Source of the DNA: Diplolepis rosae
Lineage: Eukaryota; Arthropoda; Insecta; Hymenoptera; Diplolepididae
NCBI GenBank assembly: GCA_030998225.1
Contig: JAPYXD010000743.1
Coordinates: forward strand, 1,550,001 to 1,614,000
Reading direction: 5' to 3'
Length of the DNA stretch: 64,000 bases
The number at the start of each line of letters is the position of its first letter. The first letter of the stretch is position 1. A model generated the notes under the pieces. The model did no database searches. It was given only the letters and a program-made list of their open reading frames with translations, and was not told the DNA's origin. The translations under genes were made by a program, and so were the position numbers. Shown piece after piece: positions 21,471 through 34,148 of this stretch.

Positions 21471-24216
21471 GTTAGTGTCAATATTTTTGGTCGAAATGAG
21501 AAATTGAAATTTTGAGTTTAGAATTTAAATCCAATACTCTTACAGTCTTGCAAATGAAAATTAAATTACAGTTATTGAAATTTTACAAAAGTACAATGTA
21601 AATCAGATGAATTAATGATACAATGATCTAAAAATAAAAGAGTTTTAAAATCGTTTGAACTCAAATTTTTTTTATTTTTCAAAGGCTTTTTTAAGGCTAT
21701 AAGTGCTTTTTACAAGTGATTAATTAAAAGCTTACAAGAAAATCATAAGTGGACAGATTAAAAAATAATGAGGTATTGAAAATTGCTTAATAGTAATATT
21801 TCCAATTTTAAATTGAATAAGTTGGGAATATTTAAATAAAAAGATCTACAAATAATTATAGTAGTTCCTCTTTACAAAAATTTTAATTACAAACAATTCC
21901 AATTGTAAAATATCCTCGATTTTCAAGCGTTTTTAAAATAAATCTATATAATTTAAAGTAATTTTAGTTATATATCGAAAAAATTGAAATAGTCCCCGGA
22001 CTTTAGAAAACTAGAAAATTTATTCATGGAAATCATTTCAAATTGCATTTAATGAAATATTTCAAATGAAACAATTATTTTTTGTGCCCTCTTTTGAGGA
22101 TATTGTTAGAATTTCCTTTTCTCACAATTTTACTGTGAATTTTTATATAAATCAGGATCACCTTCGGTAAGTACGCTTTATTTCACTCTCTAAATCAAAA
22201 TAAGTGCACTCAGAAAAAAGATTTGATTGAATCAAAGAAAATTATTTGCGAAAGACTTTCTTTGATTTAAAGAAATGATTTGTTTAAATGAAATGAAATT
22301 TGTTTAATTCAAACATAATGTCTTTAAACGAAATAAATACTTGTTTGAATCAAATTAATTTTTCTTCAAAACAAAGAAATTAATTCAATGATATATGGTC
22401 AAAGATATAAATTGTTTGATTGAAGACAGAAATTTATTTGATTCGAACAAATATTCATTTGGTCCAAAGATGTTTTGTTTGAATCAAAAAAATTTTGTTT
22501 CATTAAGGTAGTTTTCATCCACGAAAAGTAAACCTCAGGCAAAAATTGATAATTTTGCCTTTAAGAATAGCAATATTATTATTGAAGGGCTATTTTGAAA
22601 GAGAAAAGATTATTTCCCATAAAAAAAATTTAAAACACAGAAAAATAATTTTATTAATAAATTTTATTTTGGACCCAACTTTTTTTCTTATCGCTTCTTA
22701 TCAAATTTTAAAAAATTATGCGATTCTAATAAATCATGAATCATTTTTTCAGAGAAAAGATTTTCCACAACTTCACCGTTTCTGATTTTTAAAAATAAAT
22801 TCTTTAATGGCTGAAACCAATAAAAAAACATTTTCCAAAACGAAATTTTTATAAACAAATTGCTGAATTTGATAATAATTTATTCATTTTCGAAAATTGG
22901 AAATGGTTAAGTTGTGGGAAATCTTTTCTCTGAAAAAGTGATTCATGATTTATTAGAATCGCATAATTTTTTGAAGTTTGGTAAGAAGCGATAAGAAAAA
23001 AAGTTGGGGCAAAAATAAAATTTATTAATAAAATTATTTTTCTGTATTTCAAATTTTTTTCATGGAAATTAATCTTTTCTCTTCCAAAATAGCCCTTCAA
23101 TAATAATATTGTTATTCTTGAAAGCAAAATTATCTATTTTTGCCTGAGGTTTACTTTTCGTGGGTAAAAAATACCTTCATGAAACAAAATTTTTTTGATT
23201 CAAACAAAATATCTTTGGACCAAATAAATATTTGTTCGAATCAAATAAATTTCTGCCTTCAATCAAACAATTTATATCTTTGACCATATATCATTGAATT
23301 AATTTCTTTGTTTTGAAGAAAAATTAATTTGATTCAAACAAATATTTATTTCGTTTAAAGACATTATGTTTGAATTAAAAAATGTTTATTTCATTTAAAC
23401 AAATCATTTCTTTAAATCAAAGAAAGTCTTTCAAGCAAATAATTTTCTTTGATTCAATCAAATCTTTTTTCTGAGTGCACTTATTTTGATTTAGAAAGTG
23501 AAATAAAGCGTACTTACTGAAGGTGATCCTGATTTATATAAGAATTCCCAGTAAAATTGTGAGAAAAGGAAATTCTAACAATAGCCTCAAAAGAGGGCAC
23601 AAAAAATAATTGTTTCATTTGAAATATTTCATTAAATGCAATTTGAAATGATTTCCATGAATAAATTTTCTAGTTTTCTAAAGTCCGAGGACTATTTCAA
23701 TTTTTTCGATATATAACTAAAATTACTTTAAATTATATAGATTTATTTTAAAAACGCTTGAAAATCGAGGATATTTTACAATTGGTATTGTTTGCAATTC
23801 AAATTTTTGTAAAGGGGAACTACTATAATTATTTGCGTAGATCTTTTTTTTTTAAATATTCCCAACTTATTCAATTTAAAATTGGAAATATTACTATTAA
23901 GCAATTTTCAATACCTCATTATTTTTTAATCTGTCCACTTATGATTTTCTTGTAAGCTTTTAATTAATCACTTGTAAAAAGCACTTATAGCCTTAAAAAA
24001 GCCTTTGAAAATTAAAAAATTTTTGATTTCAAACGATTTTAAAACTCTTTCATTTTTAGATCATTGTATCATTAATTCATCTGATTTACATTGTACTTTT
24101 GTAAAATTTCAATAACTGTAATTTAATTTTCATTTGCAAGACTGTAAGAGTATTGGATTTAAATTCTTAACTCAAAATTTCAATTTCTCATTTCGACCAA
24201 AAATATTGACAGTAAC
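21471..24216. mobile_element. Large foldback element, arms ~1.33 kb
   Basis: The left arm (about 21,471-22,800) and right arm (about 22,870-24,216) are inverted copies. TGTCAATATTTTTGGTCGAA starts the left arm and its complement ends the right. CACTCAGAAAAAAGATTTGA at about 22,208 and its complement near 23,476 form a second nested inverted pair. The spacer is only about 70 bp. Twin ORFs, one per arm (22,546 on plus, 23,127 on minus), are mirror images and not evidence of a gene. The inner part (about 22,530-23,170) recurs as a palindrome at 45,135-45,790. The arms carry many TTTGATTCAAA-like motifs near 22,220-22,500. No target duplication recognised. Confidence 0.85.
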
Positions 24217-25310
24217 AATTTTTCCCTTCATAGATGTACTTTATTACCATAAGGTATAAGTAAGAATGAATATTAAATAGTTATTTCATGTAAGTAATTA
24301 TTTATTTAGTTATTTCATAAATTTCGGGTCGGCTGCAAAGTTTTTCCTACGTAAGCAAACTTGAAGCTAGGTTTCCACATTTTATCTTTAAAGGAGTGTT
24401 TTTATATTATCATAAAATAGAATTACAAGAAAGGTAATTATGACAGAATTTATTAATTAAAAATGATTATTATTTTTAAAATTTACATAAAAATGCAATT
24501 AATTAACGTGAAATCAAAGAAAGTTAAAAAATCAAACTACTTGAATACAACAGGTTATGAACCCAACCTCAAATTCTGCATTTAAATTCTACAAACAAAT
24601 AGTATCGAATAAATAGTCCTTGCAGATCACACACTCGAAAGAATTATTTAACATTTCCTGAAATTCATAAAATTTATGTCACGTCATCAACATTATTTAA
24701 GACTTTTTACAAAATTTGTCAGCTGTCAAATTTTGTAAACAGAAGTCACTGGGCGAGCAGACGACGAGATGCATGAGACATCGAATCGAAGAAATCGCAG
24801 AAACTCAGAAAGTTAGGGAACGCTTGCTTTTACTTTATTTCGTATATGCTATATATAGACAAAATAAGGAGAGAGCCGAAGTCTCCCGAAGATTTTCGAG
24901 CGTCTCCGTGTTTTTGAATTCAGAAGACACTGCGAGAAACACGCGTCGCCATGGAAACGGCTGAAAGTTGTGAAGAGGGCAGCACCTCGATACCCAAGAA
25001 AGAGTGATGTTCTATATATATCGTTCTCCCACTCCGAGGCCACTCGCCGCATCTAGGTTCATAATATCTTTGGGTATGTCACTAGTATCAATTTCGTTTA
25101 CTTCACTGAAAGAAATTCTTGGGATCAGGGCAGGTCGACCTCTAATGTATTGGGTGTCCCCGTAGGATAGTTCATGTGCGGTGGTGTACGCGGCGCTAGT
25201 TGTCGGAAGCGGGCGGAGTGCGGCAAAGGGAACGGCTTCGTATGAGTTCCGCCATTGTTGTATACATGTATCAACAATTCGTACGCGATCGCGCTTTATA
25301 ATCATTTAAA
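24217..25310. other. No gene; repeat at 24,520-24,700, GC-richer stretch at 24,740-25,300
   Basis: 24,520-24,700 pairs with 2,936-3,117. The GC-richer part precedes the THAP ORF and may be its old promoter. It contains TAGTTCATGTGCGGTGG (25,168), repeated downstream at 27,462. Confidence 0.45.
25168..25202 (+). repeat. 35-bp direct repeat, copy 1 (partner 27,462-27,496)
   Basis: TAGTTCATG(T/C)GC... through GTACGCGGCGCTAGTTG occurs on both sides of the THAP pseudogene with three mismatches in 35 bases. Confidence 0.8.
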
Positions 25311-25734
25311 ATGAATTCGAAGTACGAAATTCAGTGTGCTGTGAGTGGGTGTACCTCCAAAAGGGGTCGGAAGAACAATGCGTCAATTCATCGGTTTTCG
25401 AAGAAAGAAAATGCCGGACAACGATGGATAGAAGCATGCTCAAATCCCTACTTGTCGAGGTTAGGATACCTCGAAGTACTAGAAAGACAATTTTTTATTT
25501 GTCATCGACATTTTTCCGACGTTAAATTTACCGTCGTGTAGTGATGTGTCGAGTGGAAGTGATGTGAACATTAAACCGGCGAGTGTTTCTTCCCCATCAG
25601 ACTTCGAAATTTTTATTCCCGAAGTAGAAAAACCTGCAGAAGGCACACGAGACTTTGAAGAAAGTAGCGTGTAGTTTGCACATGTGAGTAACAATATTTT
25701 TAATTTCATTCGATATTGTATATAATTTCAAACT

Positions 25735-25766
25735 TTTCGACTCTGATCAGAGTCCTCATTAGTGAT
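25735..25766 (-). ncRNA. Mutated hammerhead ribozyme (Penelope-type)
   Basis: On the minus strand: CTAATGAG, stem II GGACTCTGATCAGAGTC, then GAAAA. Stem II is a perfect hairpin, but the core CUGAUGA reads CTAATGA, losing the invariant G, so cleavage is not expected. The flank ATAAAGATCA is shared with the motif at 41,267. Confidence 0.7.
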
Positions 25767-25914
25767 CTTTATTTCTAAAATTTTAAGTGCAATAAATAAA
25801 ATATCACCTGCTGTGTTAGCTATTCTTAAAGTGTCTTAATTTTTATAATTATTTAAATTTTGCATCTAGTGAGCCCAAGTTGAAGGCAAAATGATAATTT
25901 TATAAGAATATATT

Positions 25915-26380
25915 GCAAAAAACGTCAAATTTCGATCTTTTTGAATAAATATTAATAACACTGAAATTAATTAAGACCTTTAAACGTTTCTGGTCTCATT
26001 TTGAAGGTTACTCTTCATAGTATTTTGTTAACTTATCAAGATATTTTTAGAATTTTTTTTTGGATTCTAACCTGGGGTCAAACATGGTACAAACATGTCG
26101 AAAATTTTCAAATGAAGACAGTAATCTATAAATTTTATTAAAATATGATACACATTGGTTTTTAAAAATTTCTTGTAAGTAGCTACACATTTTTAAAATT
26201 TTATGACCTTTTTGTATCATTTTTGACGCCGGGTAGAATCCAGGAAAAAAAATCTGACAATATCTTGATTAGTTAGCAAAATACTATGAAAACCTACCAT
26301 TTAAATGAGACAAAAAACTTTTAAAAATCTTAATTAATTTCAGAGTTGTTAATATTTTTCAGAATGATTGAAATTTCAAG
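25915..26380. repeat. Inverted repeat (foldback) family, copy 1
   Basis: Arms of about 190 bp: GGATTCTAACCTGGGGTCAA (left) against GACGCCGGGTAGAATCC (right), and CTTCATAGTATTTTGTTAAC against its complement near 26,275. Relatives occur at 35,400-35,620, 44,390-44,840, 52,740-52,960 and 56,830-57,060. Confidence 0.65.
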
Positions 26381-27461
26381 TTTTTTGAAATATTTTTTTA
26401 TAAAATTAACATTTTGTTATTTTTTCTGATTTTTCTAAATCATTTCAGTCGATTATGTCGATCATTAGAAGAGTGTATCACTGTACGTGACAACGGAACT
26501 CTACTATATCGACCTTATCAACCTCTGATTTAGAATTAATCCAACGTTATTTAAAACTAGATGGTATTTTCCAATATAAATTGAAGAAATTTTTCTGTGA
26601 AAAAAAAATTTCTTCAATTTTGTTATTTAGTTTATTTTATTATTTTTTATTTTGTTTTATTTGTTATTTGCAAAATTTTATTAACTTTTATTTTATGATA
26701 GGGAAAAAAATTTCAACTTGTTATTATAAAAATTAAGACACTTTAGGAATAGCTGAAACAACAAGTGAACAAATAATTTCGACCGGCAGTGTACTTCTGT
26801 CTAAATGTTACTGAAGATATAGATGCAAGTACATATATAGTATAAAATTACAAAGGATTATTTATGAAAAAATAGCTGAGAATTGCCAATACAAATTCCA
26901 CAATGTCAGAAATTCCCACCACAATTTCGCGAAACATGTGACTGGAGTTTTATTTTATAAAATTTATTTTTATTTATTTTATAAAATACCTACGAAATAA
27001 ATTTCAAATAATCATATAAATTAAATGCTTTTAATCTATATTCCAGAAAAAAGAATCAGAAGATATCCCAGAAGCAGGAAGCAGCAAGGATGTATTTGGA
27101 GAAGACTTTCACACAACACCGAAGAGAGCTATCTCGACCCCACAAAGTGTTCGATTATCTTGTAGTACAAAAATCAACGCAAAATGTGCTAAGCAACTAT
27201 ATTTTCTGAAAATAAAAATACAAATTAGAGATATTTTTGATTTTTATTTATGACGAGAAAACCATGATTTAAGGCAAAATTGTGTAAATGTAATTAAAGA
27301 GTGAGTTGATATCAACATAACTTCTCACTCTTGAATTAAATTTTCACAATTTTGCGCTAAATCTTCAATTTCCTTTTAATTTTATTTGAATATATTCTTT
27401 GTAACACATTTAAAGAACCTACGTATGCATGTATATGCACTAACACGTGCACACATAATGG

Positions 27462-27496
27462 TAGTTCATGCGCAGTGCTGTACGCGGCGCTAGTTG
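27462..27496 (+). repeat. 35-bp direct repeat, copy 2
   Basis: Partner of 25,168-25,202, in the same orientation. Between the two lie the THAP exons and their intron. Confidence 0.8.
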
Positions 27497-27817
27497 CTAA
27501 CGGTCCACCACTTTTCCATTAGGTTTGCACGGCCTGCTTGGGATTTATCAGCCATATGAATATAGCTGAATGTTTTTAAGTAATTCAACAAAATATATTT
27601 GACAGTTGATCAAAAATATTGCTGCAATCTCAAATATAATATAGGTCAAGGAACCACAATTATGTCTGTATCGTCGAATTTCTTTTTTCAGTGTTGGTTC
27701 CCTAATAAAATTTACAAGACAGACATATTACCCATATAAGTACTTTTAGCAGAAATGCTATCGATTCAATATCATTATATTCGCAGTGTCAGTAGGTAAT
27801 TTTAAATACAGTAAAAC

Positions 27818-27930
27818 CAGCCCCGTCCGACTCAAAAAAAGATGGCCGGTTCTTATTGCTACGCGTTTCTATCTTACTATTTTCGTCGCACGGCGGCGCT
27901 TTCCGCGTGTAGGCCTACAATAACATGTAA
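27818..27930 (+). repeat. Left inverted end of the P element
   Basis: Matches the complement of about 34,025-34,140 with scattered mismatches and one small divergent patch (after CCGACTC). Contains the palindrome TAGGCCTA. Confidence 0.85.
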
Positions 27931-28519
27931 TCTAATGGGAGAAATGTTTAAAACATTTTTAATTTAAACATTTACCAAGTTTAAAGACGAGTTACTTTAA
28001 AAATTTATTATTTTTGTTAGTATAGATTATTTCTAGAGTGTTAATTATATGTATAAAATAATGGAAGGAGAGAAATAAATTGTGAAATAATTATATTTTT
28101 TAATATAAGGATTTTCAAAAGTTAGTAGTCTTATTAACGAATAACACGAATAATGAACGTAAATTGTGTTAAATAGGAAAAGAAAATTTGATATATATTA
28201 GAGTTATTAAACATTTTTTGAATAAGGGAAATGAATAAATATATCAAGTGTAAAAAATACATTTTTGGGTCTGAAAGACTGAACCGTATATATATTTCTT
28301 TTTCACATTTATGAAATACATATATCAATTTCAGTATTAATAAAATACATAATTTATTAATAAAATAAAATTAAGTAGAACATTGATTTATTGCTTTTTT
28401 CAAAAGCATATAAAATTTTAACACAGTAAAACAATAATTTAAATAAAACATAGCTCTGAGTCTCTTTCGCAATAAAAAACTTTAATTTAATAAATAATAT
28501 ACGTTAGAAGGCTAAAAAA

Positions 28520-31500
28520 CTAAGTATCACACAGCTTTGCTGCTTTTCTTTTCAAGACGCTTTCTTTTGTAATATCAGCTTTTTCTTGACGAATAGATTG
28601 CCTCATTCTAATTTGCAAGTAGTATTGCACAATGTGGGACAAAATTTCCTTAGCATCCTCAACATGGTCTTTGCACGGAAATCTGATTTTTTTACTTGTT
28701 GCAGTAAATTCGCAGAAAATCAACTCAAATGCGTTTCTGTTACGATGATGCTTTTCAAAGAGACATTCTACTTCGGCGATTAATTTATACAGAGTTACGT
28801 TCGGATGGATGAGCTCTTTGTTTGTATTAGGGAATTTACTGTAGCTAAGTGGCAACTGTTCAGATGTGAAAAAAGATTGATCTTTACCAACATCGGATAC
28901 CGAGAGAAAAGCGCTTAGGCAAATTTTGCACTTGACACGCTTTTCAATATATCTGCAAACACAAGCAGTGGTATAAAAAAGCACGCAATCAGTGATGGCT
29001 GGTAACCGATAGTCGTGTTCGACTTCTACAGTGTCGATGAAATCACTGAAGTCTGTGTCTTCATTATTAATCACGACATGCAGCTTATCTCTGATTTCTT
29101 CAAAGCAAGTTTTCTGATTAATTTCGAAGAGTTCCTTTAACTTTGAAATTGTTATTAGTGGTTTCGGTGGATTGGCGTCAAAAACTGAACAATTACCTGA
29201 TTTCGGGGGCTTCAAAATACTGAAAGTTGCTAGGATTTTATATAACTGTAGGAACGTGGGTGTACATGGGTGGTCATTGGATCCTCCAGCATACCGAATA
29301 GTGCCAAAAAAACGCTAAATAGAAAATAAACAATATTAAACATAAAATCGAAAATCGATGAGATCAGATTACGATTTAGTCATATACGATATATCACGAT
29401 TCAGTCTTTCTCTGGAAAGTGAGAAAAAAATCAAAGACATTTATATTATGTGTAAAAATAATAGAGAAATATTTATTTTCATATTCCTTCATAGATCAAA
29501 TAAAACGAAGCAATTACAATAATATATGTGTATAAATATGTATGTTATATATATGTTTATACTGGTTTATATATGTACACATCATAGAGAAATATTAATT
29601 TTCATATTTTCAGAAGATGAAGTACAACGAAGCATCAGAACAATATATGCTAAATGGAGGAAAAACCGAAGACATTAATTTGTATTTTCTAAAATAAAAT
29701 TAAAACAACAAAATAAAAATAAAAAATGAAGAAAAAGCGGCGACATTTGTTCTTATTTTTGTAAATAAAATAAAATATGACGAAGGAAAAACCGACGAAA
29801 TTAATTTGTATTTTCTAAAACAAAATTAAAACAAAAAAATATAATTAAAAAATGAAGGAAAAGTGACGACATTCATTTCTATTTTTGTAAATAAAATATA
29901 AGGAAGGAAAACCCGATGACATTAAATTGTATTTACTAAAATATAATTTTTAAAAATAAAATTAATAAATGAATGAAATGAATTGTTATAAGGAAAAGAA
30001 ACAGAAGATTACTCATTTTTCCATAATGATATTGATGAGAAAATATGACTCCATTTAGCAAAATGGGATGCCACTAAATTCTTTTTATAAATTGGAAAAA
30101 TGTGCTTTCAATACCTCCAATGGATCTTGATTAATTTTTCCAGTTAGGACATATTCAAACTTATACTCTTCAAGTAAAGTCAATTGCAAATCGATCATAG
30201 ACTGTAAGGTCACTCGTAGTCCTTCGCTCGTTGAAACAGTTAAAAAGTCGTCCGGCTGATAACAGAACAAATATTAAAACTTTTATTAAAGAAAAATTTA
30301 TTCTTTGATTGTTATATTTCATAATATATAGATATTTCATATTGTAAATTAAATATATTTTTATATTTTATGTATTTACCCCTAGTTCTATAGTTTCGTC
30401 ATTTTTATTAGAATTCTTGGGCTTCTTTTTCTTGTTTACTTTTTTCTCCCATTCGTCAAGCCAAGAAAGGGCGTTTTTTAAGGCCTATAAATATTATAAA
30501 ATTTTTATAAAGTACTTTTGTACTTTTTGTTTAAATTATTAAAATAATTTTAAAACTGGTGATATTCATACAATCAAGTCTGCACTCTTATATTTTAAAG
30601 CTTTTTCTGGAGATAAGCGATTCATCGCATCAAACATTCCATTGATGAGTAAACAGAATTCCGCTGTCGATTCGCAACCTTCAACATTTTTCTTAAATTC
30701 TGCATTTGTCTTGTAGTATAGCAGTACTAAAGCTGAAAATCTAAAATCATTTGAAGTTAGTTTCAGTGTGTCAATTAATATTTATAGATTTGTTTTAGTA
30801 AATTATGTTATACCTGCAATGCGAGATAAACTCTCATTTTTAATAAATTATTTGGGTTGATGTGGTCGTAGGTGAGATTAGGACATAATCTTCCATTAGG
30901 GTTACGTCGGTCTATCTCGAATAAGTCAGAAAAGTAACTCCATTTAACAGGATCCTTATCCGGATGAACCTAAAAAATATCAAAAGTCAACTTTCAGAAT
31001 TAAAGCAATAAATCTTGAAAATCAGCGATTATTAGAGATTATTAATATTATACACACCTTCAAAAATTATGAAATTAAATTGAGATAAATCTAAACTTAA
31101 AATCCTCATTAACGACCAAAAAACAATTTAATAACCAAATTCTTAAATTTCAAAATATTTTTAAATCCAAGAATCAAAGAGTGACTAAATTTAGACAAAA
31201 ACACATGCAAATACCTTCAACTTACCTTCAATTCTTGCTTATCGTATAAGCGATTTCGAATGCACTTAATCAGATGAGGTGGATCAGAAAAAGCATAAAC
31301 TTTTCGCTCATCTATAGTGGGATGAGGAAACGAACTTTTTGATTCTCCGAGCTGTCCACTCACTCCTAATTCTGACCAGAATTTCCTGTTCGTGGAAGCT
31401 CCATCGCTTACCACACCATGGATTTTCGCGCCAGCTTTCTCCAACAACACAATAGCCTGGATGATTAACTTAGCCAGCATTACTCCACCAGTTGGCCCTT

Positions 31501-33870
31501 TCGAAGTAAAAACTGCAATAGGTTGAGTATAATCATCCATCAGAGGTTGAAGCAGAATTACCAATCCATAGTCCGCCTGATCACTGATATCGGCAGCTGC
31601 ACCGTCACCATAGTCAGTTAGTCCACTTAGTTCCATTGTTTTTGTATTTAACTGGACATTTTTACGTGTCTTAATCTCATCAAGAGATATGATAAAATGT
31701 CGTTTCATCTCTGGCATGGATTTCAATTTTTCTTCCAGTAAATCAAACATCGGCTGATGAAAACCACATGGTGTATCGATTACAGATAGGTACCTATATT
31801 GAACAAAATAAAACATTAAAAATTTTTTTTCTTCCAAAAAGAATAATAGCGGTGAATATAAAATTACTTAAATTTTTAGTTATAATTTTATTACCTTTTA
31901 ATTGTACTCCTACAAGGCAGTGGCAAGACATTCGTTTCTCTCAAAATTCGGTAAGCTGCAGGCGATTTCATGTGGAAAATGAGACATAAGACGATCCACT
32001 CATCAGAGTATCGATGCCCTTTTCTGCTTTTGTGCCGTGATGCTTCCAACATTTCCGTAATTACCAATTTTTCATTATGAGAAATATTTTTTGCATTCAG
32101 TTCTGCCTCTAAAGAGACCATATTCGTGGAAGCCAATTTTTTCCTCTTATCAATCATCTGCTTTTTTAGAAGGTCTCTCGACCTTTCATTGTAGTCCATT
32201 TTCTTTGTTATTTTTTTCAACTTTTCTCTCATGAGACGAAGTTTTATTTTATTAGGGCTACATGCTGTGAATTTCAGTCTTCGATAATCTTTTTGTTTTT
32301 GCAGTCTCACAGTCTTATTTCTCAGTGTTGCTTTTGCTTTCTTACAAGGTAAGCAATGTTTCTTGTGAGGGAGACTAGCCGAGTCCAGGATTAAATTACA
32401 ATTTTGATGTCGCAAGTGTCCTGAGGTATCACGAACAGTAACGGAGGTTTCAAAATTTCTCCCTGAGTTAGGAACCGCACATCCTTCACAAGTTTTAATT
32501 TTGTGAAAAGTTTGAATTAGCACTTCGATTTCTTCTGGGCAGGATACGAACTTTCTCATGAATCCTAGTTTCTCGACTTCTACTGGAGTATCGAACACGT
32601 AGGCATGAACGGTCATGTCTTTGTACAAAACAACCTTTTTGGAACATACCGTATTAAATTTCCCATCTTTTATTCGTCCTGACCACTGAACAAAAGTGAT
32701 TGCTTGAAAGATCCCGTCACTAACGTCACATCGAGTCCACGCAGTAGGAAATTTAAATGCTTCTTTATTTGAAATTAACGATTCAAACAAGGCAATTCTT
32801 TCCAGTTCCTTCTGTTTACTGTCTTCAACCGTTGAATCCTCCGAAACCTCAATTGTGGGAGGAACAAGAGACGCATCAGTTACTGTAGAATCATGATTAG
32901 TAATTCCATGAGAGAGAAGAACAGGAGACACGCCAGGAAGTAACACAGAAGGCAATTCAAAAGACCGAGAAGACTCAGCAGACCCAGAGATAGCAGCGGA
33001 AACATCAGAAGACATCTCAGTTGAAGAAGTATCAGGAAGAGAAATATCCATGCCGTCCATGCCTGATGAAGGCAGCAAATCGTCAGGAGCATTACCTACA
33101 ACTTTTCTTCTTTTTTGACTCTTTACGCTCTTTACAGTCGGTTCAGCTTGCCTTTTTTTAGGTGATTTGCGCCTTTTCAAATTTTTAGACAAATATGCTG
33201 GACAGTTAGGAAACTGAGTTGGTATCGTGCCTTTTTTCAGCCGTGGTGCTGAATAATTTTCCTGCAATACGAAGAAATTAAAAAATATCGCATTAACAAT
33301 AAATTTTGTTTCATGCGATTTGTTTAAAATTAGCTTCATTATGTATATTTTTCGCTAATTTTACTTTTTTGAAGGAAAATATTCTTCTGGAAAATTGGAT
33401 TACTAATTCAAGGAATAATTGGGAAAAACTTTGGAATTAATTTGAAAATAAATTTTTATTACAATATAAGGTGAGAAAATTAGCTAATGTAACATATTTA
33501 TATTTTCATTAATTTATTTAAATTAAAAGCATCCCAATTGAAAATGATATCTATTAAAATTTAAAAAAAATTTATCACATTAAGTTTTACACAAATATTA
33601 ATTATTATTTATATATTTATTTATACATACCGATGCTATAACATTTCCAGCAGGATCCTTTACTTCTCTCTTCCAAATAACCTCTTCTTTAAGAAAATGT
33701 TTCTCGCAAACAAACTGTCCGGCTGTTACAAGAAAATTTTTTCTTTTTATTGCTTTTTGATATTCAGCAACTAAATCCTTAGGCACTTTGAAAAAATGAA
33801 TTTTCTCGCTGTTAGCACGAGTTGAACTGTAACCCGATGAATAGTTTGGGGCGATGCACTTATTAACCAT
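28520..33870 (-). CDS. P-element (THAP9-like) transposase, about 8 exons
   Basis: Inferred exons (minus): 33870-33631, 33261-31895, 31793-31226, 30970-30814, 30732-30572, 30484-30380, 30255-30115, 29314-28520, all with GT...AG edges; about 1,180 residues. Exon 1 is a THAP domain with C5, C55 and H58, but the second Cys ligand is Tyr10, one base from Cys. Exon 2 has a Ser-rich linker, a Cys/His-rich region, a basic coiled-coil stretch, and YSDEWIVLCLIFHMKSPAAY, the usual start of the P core. Exon 3 has IISLDEIKTRKNV and HGVVSDGASTNRKFW (the two Asp blocks) and DPPHLIKCIRNRL. Exon 7 ends TGKINQDPLE and exon 8 begins RFFGTIR, the conserved C-terminal block. Other junctions are in phase. Exon 4 to 5 needs one extra base, so this copy has a frameshift or I have misplaced that splice. 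P transposases cut DNA with GTP as cofactor. Confidence 0.85.
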
Positions 33871-34024
33871 TTTATTACCACTGATCCACTATATACAGCA
33901 CTAGATTATTTAAATTGAATCCACTATTTTTTTATAATTTAATCCACTATTATTTCAATATTATTTAGTTTTTTCAACCCATATTTATCTCATTTGTTTA
34001 TATCGTTTACATACAACTGCATGT

Positions 34025-34140
34025 CAGAGTAGGCCTACACGCGGGAAGCGCCGCCGTACGGCGAAAATTATAAGATAGAAACTCGTAGCAATAAGGACCG
34101 AAAGTTTTCTGCTGAAATACTAGAGAGTCGGACGGGGCTG
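34025..34140 (-). repeat. Right inverted end of the P element
   Basis: Partner of 27,818-27,930, lying just upstream of the transposase start codon at 33,870. Confidence 0.85.
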
Positions 34141-34148
34141 AGTAAAAC

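Larger units (their letters stand above)
25311..27254 (+). pseudogene. Decayed THAP-domain gene (two exons)
   Basis: ATG 25,311 opens a THAP zinc-finger domain. C9 and C14 (CAVSGC), HRFSKKENAGQRWIEAC with W39, and FICHRHFSD with C64 and H67 supply the C2CH ligands. THAP domains bind DNA in P-element transposases and host transcription factors. After HFSD the frame is lost and continues in another frame (SDVNIKPASVSSPSDFEIF, then EGTRDFEESSV and a stop) up to GTGAGT near 25,685, a possible donor. A second coding-looking segment at 27,046-27,254, just after a CAG, reads KKESEDIPEAGSSKDVFGED and then TPKRAISTPQSV. The frameshift, the early stop and a foldback in the intron suggest a dead gene. 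It may be the remnant of a P-like element or of a host THAP gene copied by one. Confidence 0.6.
27818..34140 (-). mobile_element. P-like transposon, complete, with 8-bp target duplication
   Basis: The inverted ends start CAGCCCCGTCCGACTC at both termini and extend over about 110 bp, including CTTATTGCTACG, GTTTCTATCTTA and CGGCGGCGCTT...CGCGTGTAGGCCTAC. AGTAAAAC flanks both sides (27,810-27,817 and 34,141-34,148), the 8-bp duplication expected of P elements. Total 6,323 bp, with one multi-exon transposase gene on the minus strand. The insertion split the terminal repeat CAGTAAAACCTATCGTAGCC of another element, which is intact at 47,072-47,090. This identifies the empty site independently. Confidence 0.95.

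Noticed and set aside
22546..23127. Two similar ORFs (22,546-22,785 plus and 23,127-22,849 minus) with hydrophobic segments
   Set aside because: They are mirror images created by the inverted arms of the foldback. No start context, family motif or codon bias supports a gene.
25012..25305. Minus-strand ORF opposite the THAP start
   Set aside because: No family motif. It overlaps the GC-richer presumed promoter and is likely a shadow of base composition.
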